The notes beneath the pieces are model-generated. The model did no database searches. It was given only the letters and a program-made list of their open reading frames with translations, and was not told the origin of the DNA. A stretch of 64,000 bases of DNA from Leptasterias polaris. Lineage: Eukaryota; Echinodermata; Asteroidea; Forcipulatida; Asteriidae. Positions 55,860 to 64,000 of this stretch are shown here, piece after piece (the first letter of the stretch is position 1; each line of letters starts with the position of its first letter). The stretch lies in assembly GCA_037783415.1 (NCBI GenBank), contig JAZGTN010000016.1:2353001-2417000 (forward strand). The letters are read 5' to 3'. Position numbers and translations under genes: made by a program.

Positions 55860-56060
55860 GACTAGCACCCCTGAACAAAGATATTGACAAAATAGGGCGA
55901 CCACCAACATTGGGCTAGATAGCTCAGTTGGTAGAGTGCTGGCTTGTTCATCTGGAGGTTGCAGGTTCAAATCCCGCTCTAGTCAATTTTGTTTTTGTTT
56001 TTGATCAATCAGGAAATAATAAAGGATAAGCAAAGCGATCTCCAGGGTCATTAAGGCAAT
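55860..56060 (+). mobile_element. tRNA-derived SINE, family 2
   Basis: The best preserved copy. After the leader ATTGACAAAATAGGGCGACC it has GGGCTAGATAGCTCAGTTGG (box A) and GCAGGTTCAAATCCCGC (box B). The acceptor arms do not form a clean tRNA, so a functional tRNA gene is unlikely. Confidence 0.75.
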
Positions 56061-56959
56061 TGCTTTCGTCCCCGGTTGAAGGACCAGGCCATGATATTTT
56101 AAAAAATAGTGGAAACAAAATAAACTAGAGATAGTGATTGTGTACAATCACAGAGCTGTTCCGGTAGTTTGTGTTTATTTCGAGCTGCAAGAAATCACAA
56201 ACACTACGACATTATGACAAGTGGTTCAGGAGATAAAAAAAAAGGATTTCCAGTTAAAAAACGGAGAAATCACATCCCTGAGTTATTGTGCATGAACAAC
56301 TCTTACAAAAGTCTAACGACCAATTCCAGACAGCAACATTTAGTTTGAGATTTAAAGGCAATGTGCAGCTTTAATTAAACAAACCAATCAAACAGACATC
56401 TGTTTTGCCGATCAGAGGGGAAACCAAAGAGTTCCCTGCCAACTACCATGTCATGCAAACTGTGTGTAACCGATTCCCTGTTCATATCTTTCCTGGGCAG
56501 GAAATTTTGTAATGCAATATGAAATAGGCCAAATACATGTGCAGCCGACCTTGCATCACTTTTATACTGATCAATGCATAGCAAGGTGTTATTTTAAGCA
56601 TGGATTTATTTGTATTTCCTTATTTGTGCAAAGCAAAACTACATTGCATTGTATGAGCTATGGAAAAGCCATCAGTGTGGAATTATTTTTTCAATACACA
56701 TAAGGCCTACCATGTCATGCATCGGTGCTCCTTTTTATCAACACCAGACATTAGCCATATTTGAGTTATTTGCAACCCCTGGGCACCCTTTCTCCCGGAA
56801 ACGCCCCAAATATCTAGTGATATACGGTGTAGGCTCCGACTGTTTCCTCATACTGGCTGATTCTATACATTCACTCAGCTGATAGCACACCGGGCTGCGG
56901 ACTGTATCTCCTGACTATCAACTGACAAAAGTTTTGATAACTATGACAAGGTACATGTT

Positions 56960-57650
56960 GTTTATAGTAATACAGCAACTTTTGTTTTTAGTACTGTATT
57001 TTGTTGCACACACGGTTGAATTAAGATAATGGTGCAGCATTGGTTATGTTTGCTCATAGCATGCTCATAGTATGCTCTATTAAAGGTATGTAGTGTTGGT
57101 TTAGGTTGGTAAAACTGCAGCTACTGGTTTGCTTACTCTTTGAATCAAGATAAGTTACAAAAGTGATAATGTTAACAAAGCTGGAATGCTACCTGTATAC
57201 AGCAACTTTTCTTATTAGGCCTGAAATATTTGGGTGTACACATAATTGAAAATAGACATGGTGAAGCTTTGGTAATGGTGGCAAATTTCTGCTCATGATG
57301 CTTATAGATACTGTCTATGAATAATAATAATAATAATATCAAGCATTTATAAAGCGCCATCTATCTAGCTAGGCTATTCCGAGGCGCATATTATTACCCC
57401 TGGTCACTGGGCCATTTTTATCAATCCTGAAACCATATCAGCTCCCTGGGGAGTATATACAAGACAGGTGTGTAGTGCTGGTTAGGTTGGTAAAACTGCA
57501 GCTACTGGTATGCTTACATTCTTTTTGAATCAAGATAAAGAACAAAAGTGACAATGTTTGCAAAATTCTTGCTACTTGTTTGCTCACATAATTTTTTCAT
57601 CAAGATAGGGTACACAGAAACCACTGTGTCAGCAAACTGCTACATTAAGT
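56960..57650 (+). repeat. Degenerate tandem repeats of about 230 bp upstream of TRIM copy 2
   Basis: ACAGCAACTTTTGTT (56971) recurs at 57199, and GTTGGTAAAACTGCAGCTAC (57104) at 57487. The second spacing is lengthened by the SINE fragment at 57315-57470. A third partial unit ends near 57650 beside a C run. Confidence 0.7.
57315..57470 (-). mobile_element. SINE 3' fragment
   Basis: The ATT tail, an AAAGCGCC block and ATTACCCCTGGTCACTGGGC match the 3' half of the SINE at 37.1 kb. It interrupts the tandem repeats upstream of TRIM copy 2. Confidence 0.7.
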
Positions 57651-58053
57651 GTTCCCCCCCCCCCCCCAGAGCTTACCATGCGGGCAAACTTATAAGCACT
57701 GATCTTTAAATTGGCATCATAAAAATTCAACGACTGATTGACTGATTGATGGATTGATTGGTTTTCTTTACTTTTACAAACATGTCAGCATTGCAGTAGT
57801 AAGTCATGAATCCAAAACATAAACAAACATCTTGATTTGCACTAAATTTCATGTAGTTCTATAGCAGACAAATATTGCATAGCAAAAGGTTCACTGGTCC
57901 CCAAAAATATACTATATATTATATTGTTTCTTTGGCTGGTAACCTAATTTCGCTAAAAGCATTATTGTTTTTCTGTGCAAAAATTTGAATACTTGAAACT
58001 AGCCCCCGATTAGCAATCATTTTAATAAGTATTTTTATGGTTCAATTTACAGT

Positions 58054-60279
58054 ATGGCTTCAGCTGAGCTGGTGAAGAAAATGACCGAGAGTCAACTCCA
58101 ATGCAGTCTATGCAAACAAAGATACAACCAACCAAAAGCGCTTGACTGTACTCACAGCTTCTGTCAGGCATGCCTGGTTAACTACTACCCAGAAGCCAAA
58201 GAGATGCCCTGCCCGGAGTGCCAGAAGGAGACAGTTCTCCCAAAAGAGGGAGTTTCCGGCCTGAAACCCAACTTATATCTTGAGAGTTTCTTGGAAAAGT
58301 TCTCCTCGCTTCAGACGAAGGATGAGAGCTCCGTCAAGAAACCAAGAGAGGACACCGCATGTGAGAAGCACCAGGGAAGTAAGAAATTGTTTTTTTGTGT
58401 GCCATGTGAGACGCTGATCTGTCGAGACTGTACCGTCATCGATCACCCAAAACCAAACCACCATTATGTTGACTGCGCAAAAGCTGCTTTAGAACGCAGG
58501 AAGTCTGTCAAACAATTCATCCCAGATTACGAGAGAGAGATCAAGACTTGCCAACATTCCTTACAGGTGGTGTCAAAAGCCAAGGAGGACTTAGTGAACA
58601 ACGTAGCGATGGCCATGTCTGAGGTTCACGTGAAGGCAGCTGAGGTAATAGCCAAGGTGAAAGAAGAAGAGGATCGTACGATCGCCGTCATCAAAACTCT
58701 GGAGCTCGATCGTACCACTAGGTTTGCTGAGCATGAGAAGGCGGTGACGGAGATGCTGCAGGCGAGGCGGTACTCGCTGGAGGTAGCTGAAGATGCCATG
58801 GAGAATTGCTGCGACTCTACATTCCTCGAGATCTATCCCGAGATGCCGATGCTGTTTGGTCAACGTGTTCCTCAGATTGACCGTGGTCTGTCCTGCCTGA
58901 GCTTCAAGCAGAACCAGACGACTCTCAAGATCGTCCTTGGAGAGATCGATGTGGAGGGAAAGTGGGAGAGGAGTCGGGAGTTTGGTGATGTGAAATTCGC
59001 TCGAGGCATTGCTGCACTCTCTGATCAGCTTGCCGTGACAGACCATAATCATGGTGTCCAGTTCTTCAGCCTCGAGGGTCAGCACAAAACAACATTTTCT
59101 CTGGGAAGCAGTAAGTTCCTTTAATATTTTCCTAAGCAGCTGTATACATTTTCTGTGGTATTGACATAATATCAACGCAAACAAATTATGAAGGTCCAAC
59201 AACATGCATTCCGCATTATTTTTGGATATAGGTACACAGGCTATGATAATACACTCTCCGAATTCAATTTAACGTCTCTCCGAGAAGGACGTAAGACAAA
59301 ATCTATTCATTTTTTTGTTTAAACTGTGGGGGCTTCTGGAACCAAATTTGTGGATGTTTGGCTGAAGCACGCTGAATTGAAACAAGGTCTTTGGAATGTT
59401 CTCTACTTGGTGTTTATCTTGATTTTAAAAGCCCTACTGTGCAATCTGGAGCATTCTATACGGTTTACTCTTGATTTTTTTGGTGGTGAAATTATCTTTT
59501 AAAATAGGGACCAAAGGTTCAAGACTTTTATGGAAATTTTATACTGTATTTGATGCTGTACATTGTATGCTGTACATTGCATTCTTGGCAATGATTTGTG
59601 GAGCAATCCAGTATTTGGTAGCAGTGACTACTAATGTTTTATTTATTTATCTCTAGATGTTCATGACATCGCAGCTCTCAATAACCGCTTGATCGTCGTT
59701 GACAACACCAAGATCGTCAAGGTGTACAATGAAGACGGCACTCTGGCCTTCGACTTCCCCACAGTGCCCATCCGTGATTTAGGCAAAGCAAACTTAGACC
59801 TCCAGAGTGTTGCAATCAAGAAGGATGGCAACATCATCGTGGGAGACGTTGAGCGGAATGTCTTAACGGAGCACAGCCCCACGGATGGTTCCCTGATTCA
59901 CACCATACTGGTCAAGACGGCACCCTTCTTTTTGGCCAGCGACAGCACCAACAACAGAGTCGTGGTCAGCGGTGGAATTCAACATGAAGTAGACATTGTT
60001 GACGGCAGTATTGCGTCGTTGTTTACTCTCCGACCGACCATTAACGGCCAAAAGGTGAAGTACTGCCGGGGTGTTTGCTGCGACAGCTCCGGTATGTATG
60101 TGGTAATCTGCAACGGCGCCTACGACACGGGTCATATTCACCGGTATGACGCTAAAGGTAAATTCCTGGACTGTATTGTTCAAAATCTGCACAACCCCAG
60201 CAGGATCACTTTCACGCCAGATGGGCAGCAGCTGGCAGTGGCAGACTGTGTCTCGGTAAAAATGTTTTACAAGGTGTGA
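58054..60279 (+). CDS. TRIM-like RING/B-box/coiled-coil protein with C-terminal propeller, copy 2
   Basis: This is an intact two-exon paralogue of the gene at 41.9 kb: 58054-59110 and 59657-60279, 1,680 nt, 559 residues. Residues 17-56 form a C3HC4 RING (Cys17, 20, 32; His34; Cys37, 40, 53, 56), which recruits an E2. Residues 103-137 form a B-box 2 (Cys103, His106, Cys115, 118, 123, 126, His131, 136). A coiled coil (about 150-240) would dimerise the protein. From about 320 the sequence looks like NHL-type beta-propeller blades, with repeats such as DLQSVAIKKDGNIIVGD. Family knowledge suggests a ubiquitin ligase of the TRIM2/3/32/56-like group, but I cannot pick one orthologue. The intron splits Ser-Asn at the same place as in copy 1, with GTAAGT donor and CTCTAG acceptor. 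An acceptor AG lies one base before the ATG, so an untranslated exon lies upstream. Confidence 0.88.
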
Positions 60280-60356
60280 AGTCGGACTTACTAAAAGAAG
60301 GATGGTTTGCCAACACAAACCAACGACCCCTAAGTTCCTCACAATCGATCCTACTA

Positions 60357-60764
60357 AAGGTCGGGTCATAGATTAGTTTTTGTCAACGTAATGCTGACTT
60401 ATAGGCAAAATTATCAAGAAAGATACAATAAAAGTCACATTTGAAAGTTTCAGCTGAATTCAGTGTCTCCTTACTGAAAAAAGGGCGAAAAACTGTCCAA
60501 GCACAGCAAGGTGACAGCGGGTACCAAGTGAATCTCTGGCCACAGCATTCGCGAACAGACACCAACCATGCATGAATCATTTCACAGATTCAAATGGTTT
60601 TGGGGTGAAAAACTATCACACTATATAACTTCAAAGGGACTTCAAAGGGACTCCTTTCTCAAAGTAGTTTATATACTATCAACAGCTGCAGTGCTTTTCA
60701 CCAAGTAAGTTTTTATGATAATTAATTTTTGATGTATTTACCAATCTATGACCCTAAAAAATGG
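60357..60764 (+). mobile_element. MITE family 2, just downstream of TRIM copy 2
   Basis: It opens GGGTCATAGATTAGTTTTTG and closes ACCAATCTATGACCCT. Inside are the same GTGACAGCGGGTACCA block and a CATGCATG centre. It lies 80 bp after the TRIM stop, so it may be in the 3' UTR. Confidence 0.8.
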
Positions 60765-60803
60765 TGGAAACATGGGCAGTTGTAATGGGCCAAAGGTTGT
60801 CTT

Positions 60804-61162
60804 AAAGGTATTATACAGGATTGGTGAACTGACAAAATAATCACAGACAGTGTTCATGTTTTGTGTAATCAACCACATACATGAAATAACAAACCTGTGA
60901 AAATTTGAGCTCAATTGGTCATCGAGATCACAAGAAAATAGTGAAAGGAGACCTTATGTGTTTTCTGTTTTTCAAACATGGAGTTTATTATCGCGCGCGA
61001 TAAAAACTATTGTTTTACTCATTTCTCAGAAACGATAGCATTTCAGGCAGAAATATTTTAAGGAACCCTTTCTACCATTACTTACTTTAAATCATGTAAG
61101 TTATGTGTGAATCTGTGAACATTTGTGTTTTTCGATCTTACCAATCGTGTACAGGGCCTTTA
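60804..61162 (-). mobile_element. MITE family 1c, TTAA-flanked
   Basis: TTAAAGGTATTATACAGG to GTGTACAGGGCCTTTAA. It shares CTGTGAAAATTTGAGCTCAA with the other subfamilies, but its centre is TATCGCGCGCGATA. Confidence 0.75.
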
Positions 61163-61164
61163 AG

Positions 61165-62960
61165 ACAAATTCCAGGGGTGCGCTGTTTTATTGGGGGTTT
61201 TTTTCAGTGCAAGTAAATATTTGATGATAAAACTTTCTCTTTCAGTGTTGTTATATATTATTTGGAACTTTCATAATTTACTTTTCTGATTGTATAAGTA
61301 TACTCCACACATTGAGTCGATTTTGATAAAAGAGTGTTCTTGTTCTCGAAAAACGAAACGAAACGAAAACCTCTGGTTACGAAAACCTTCAAATTTGAAT
61401 ATTTAGTATTAATTTGAGTCATTCGCATGTAACCATGAACGATGTATATATTCACTAGTTATCCGCGTATATATCCGCAAATGTTGTTTTATACCAGATT
61501 TCAGTAAAAAGTTGTGTAAAATACAATGTATGTTGAAATTTTAAACTATTATCCCAAATGTAGCTATAAAGGTATTTTTAATTTCCAAAGTATATACAGA
61601 CGAAACACTCTAATCACTGCAAGCCTGGAAGAAGTAAAGTGTCTGGCAGAAGGTCATTTAAAGGTCGGAACATATAAAAGTCCGACTGGTCCTGTTGTGT
61701 TTTAACAGGTATTTACTTTATACAGCGGACCGCTGTTAAGGTAGGGCGCTGAGCCAACATACAGGAGGGTTTTTTTACCTCCTCTGGTAGCGACCCCCAT
61801 TTGTACTTAGTTTAGTTTTATAACTATTTGTTTACTTGAAATCAATATTCTTGTACTTTTGTTGTTGTACAAATGGAAATAACACAAACAAACAAACAAC
61901 AAACAAACTTTTTTTTCACAAAGATCTTGCTCAAGGAGAACATAAGGCCACCGGACTTGTCTGGTCATGAGTTTACTGGCCGGATGCTAAATTCACTGGC
62001 CTCAGTCCAGTGTTAATTTTGAGCCCTTTAAAAAAAACTAATTTGAGACAATGGAGTTTTTCTCTTACCTCCTTGATAGCTTGCAGGATACTCATAGCTG
62101 GCTCAAGAACATTTTCATCCCAACATGTTGTATTTGTAGAGTCTAAACTGTACACTGGGGGCACGTTGACACCAGGACCTGCAGGGTACCAGTGAAACAA
62201 AGTTAACATATGACTGGGAGGCGCGTTTTAGCAACCCCAACCAGAAACATGTTTGAGCTTTGATATTAATCGGTCTCTGCATGGTTAAGCGTTTTCAAAT
62301 GTTCAAATCCAGTGCAGTGATGTGTTTGTTCTTGTTGTTGGCTGGGTTAGCCTTCGTTTCAAGATGGGTGATTTAAGACACTTACAAAACATGTCCACAG
62401 ATAAACAGTTAAAAAACCTAGACGCATATTAAATCCAATCCAATAATGTTGATAAAACCACTAGATTCTACAAACAGCACCTACTGTTTCTGGTCACCGA
62501 CCCATTTTTTTGCAGGTCTCATCAAATGTTTCAGCCAGGGAATTTTATGCCAGAAACTTCTTTCTGGTCGGGGTCAATTTGTTCAATATCGGATTCCTTT
62601 AGCATCAGCCACTTCATGCGTTAACCAATCACAGCCACAACGGGGGCACCCTACTGTCTGACACAATAATCTTACAAAATTACAAGAACTAAACCACAAT
62701 GGAAAGGCCTTGTGTTAAAACTTTAAAAGCTTTTTGTTAAGTAGCCCACAGGGCTAGTAAAGAGTGCATTTTAACCGCCCACAGGAAGTTTTAGTATTCC
62801 AGACTTTAAACATGTATCGTCATAAATATGTCTTTCTGATGTATTGATGGCAGTAGTTGCAACCAATTTAATGATCAAATGAAGTTACATTAAGGAGACT
62901 TATTATTATGAATTGGTTAGTTTGGATTCACCAATCAGTGTATGAATGTATGAATGGAAA
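61165..62960. other. Intergenic downstream of TRIM copy 2
   Basis: Apart from the orphan exon candidate (62069-62178) and AAAC/AAACAA runs near 61880, nothing was recognised. Confidence 0.4.
62069..62178 (-). CDS. Candidate orphan exon of an unidentified gene
   Basis: 110 nt between a CCCTGCAG acceptor and a GAG-GTAAGAG donor on the minus strand. It is open in one frame: GPGVNVPPVYSLDSTNTTCW, then DENVLEPAMSILQAIKE. The protein looks non-repetitive and the splice sites are good. I do not recognise the family. No neighbouring exon was found, so the rest may lie beyond the right edge, or this may be a chance frame. Confidence 0.4.
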
Positions 62961-62963
62961 TAT

Positions 62964-63036
62964 AAAGTAAACAAACAAACAAACAAACAAACAAACAAAC
63001 AAACAAACAAACAAACAAACAAACAAACAAACAAAC
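62964..63036 (+). repeat. CAAA tetranucleotide microsatellite
   Basis: An uninterrupted CAAA run of about 18 units, probably the tail of an old retroelement. Confidence 0.9.
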
Positions 63037-63200
63037 TTTTTAAAACATTGTTATTAACAAGTAGGGTTGCATTACTTTTTTAAAACATTGTTATTAACAA
63101 GTAGGCTGCATTACTTTTTAAAAACATTGTTATTAACTAGTAGGTTGGAATACTTTTTTTAAACATTGTTATTAACAAGTAGGTTGCATTGCTTTTAGTA
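63036..63200 (+). repeat. Tandem repeat, about 40 bp x 4
   Basis: ACATTGTTATTAACAAGTAG recurs at about 63045, 63085, 63124 and 63163, directly after the CAAA run. Confidence 0.88.
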
Positions 63201-63209
63201 GCCCACAGA

Positions 63210-63480
63210 ATTGTCAGTTCAGTCCTGAATGTTGATAACATTCAATCAAATAGAATATAATTTGACCTTTTGATTGGCGCGAAAATTCCTCTTTTGAATG
63301 TACAGACCTATTTGTTTTTGCTGTCCAATGAAGTCCCGTTTCAAATTTTGCTCTGAAAGAGTCTCAAATAAATTCAAATCAAATACACCATTTTAACCTG
63401 AAGTGAGAGACTTGTAATTTTTCCCCAGTTTCATAAGGATTCAAGTTATTAGAAAATGAGTGAATTCAAAACTAAATAAA
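63210..63480 (-). repeat. Dispersed repeat (GAGTGAAATTTGAAA type), inverted copy
   Basis: TTTGACCTTTTGATTGGCGC, GAATGTACAGACC and CAAATTTTGCTCTGAAAGAG are complements of the family blocks. GAGACTTGTAATTTT at its edge also occurs near 1121. Confidence 0.65.
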
Positions 63481-63844
63481 TGGTAAATAACAGGAAATAA
63501 CATATAACTTTTTCGAAGAAGGAAAAAGTGGAAGAAATTATGTATACACAAAAATGTAATGACCGAGTCAAGTCAACTATCATATTGTAGATTATGACAA
63601 CTAACTTACTAAATCTTTAAAAATTTCGATCAGTTTTATACACAGAATATTTTTGTATCAATTAACAATTTTGCTTAATAATTTGATATTTTAACCCTTT
63701 AGAGAGCATTCTCTTTTGAATAATCATCACATTACACCCATATATGGCTTATGTGGTGTTCTCTATTTTCTTTCGGTAGAAATGTCTTTCAAAAACCCAA
63801 TATGAAACAGAAACACTGGTAACCGTTTTAGTTTTACAAAAAAA

Positions 63845-63965
63845 GTATGTTAACGTCACTGTGTTCAAGTGGTTGGACTGCAGTTCTTGCAATCACAAGG
63901 TTGTGGGTTCGAATCTGGCTAAGCTAACCGCTTATTTTACAATGATTGGGATAAGTATTGTTGTC
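63845..63965 (+). mobile_element. tRNA-derived SINE head at the window edge
   Basis: GTTCAAGTGGTTGGAC (box A-like) and GTGGGTTCGAATCTGGC (box B) are about 45 bp apart, followed by a non-tRNA body. The arms do not fold into a proper tRNA. Confidence 0.6.
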
Positions 63966-64000
63966 TAGTTACTGAATCACAATATTGATTGATTGTTGCA

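Noticed and set aside
55910..55990. Functional tRNA gene
   Set aside because: Box A and box B are good, but the acceptor and anticodon stems do not pair properly, and two related antisense copies in the NCOA6 intron share non-tRNA flanks. It is a SINE.

Overview
This is a 64 kb piece of an animal nuclear genome: AT-rich, with GT-AG introns, dispersed SINEs, LINE fragments and many inverted-repeat DNA transposons. The best guess is an echinoderm, probably a sea star. NCOA6 points to a bilaterian. Two linked TRIM-type RING/B-box genes with a beta-propeller-like C-terminus, and a dispersed miniature transposon whose ends resemble repeats I recall from echinoderm transcripts, narrow it further. 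The echinoderm assignment is inference; a sequence search would settle it.

Layout. 1-3.7 kb is a nested stack of transposons. 3.7-12.9 kb holds NCOA6 on the minus strand: one giant 7.6 kb coding exon plus a small upstream exon that joins in phase. 13-23 kb is repeat-rich: short foldback elements, LINE and SINE remnants, and a 1 kb element built of mirrored short motifs at 19.6-20.6 kb. 23.1-25.7 kb holds a plus-strand gene with a TATA-like box, two CACGTG boxes, a non-coding first exon and two coding exons for a 130-residue secreted, Lys/Gly/Arg-rich, Cys-containing protein that I do not recognise. 26-28.8 kb is transposon debris, including a retrotransposon fragment with a restriction-like endonuclease motif. 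29.4-35.9 kb holds a nine-exon minus-strand short-chain dehydrogenase/reductase gene, rebuilt here from splice sites (271 residues, complete catalytic tetrad). 36.2-37.7 kb holds a foldback element whose arms are arrays of a self-complementary 21 bp repeat. 38-41 kb holds LINE tails. 41.9-49.1 kb and 58.1-60.3 kb hold two paralogous two-exon TRIM-like genes. The first has a reading-frame break in its coiled coil and an apparently intact antisense LINE filling its intron. Between them lie a GATC-rich minisatellite, two TTAA-flanked MITEs, and a 922 bp hAT-type insertion with an exact 8 bp target duplication and a paralogous empty site in the same window. 60.3-64 kb holds more MITEs, one orphan candidate exon and simple repeats.

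The genes do not form an operon or pathway. NCOA6 is a nuclear transcription coactivator, the SDR a metabolic oxidoreductase, the secreted protein a candidate peptide precursor or matrix-binding factor, and the TRIM pair probable ubiquitin ligases of an expanded family. The most unusual material is in the repeats: palindromes that stay paired while their sequence changes, foldback arms made of hairpin units, and elements whose halves carry mirrored motif arrays.
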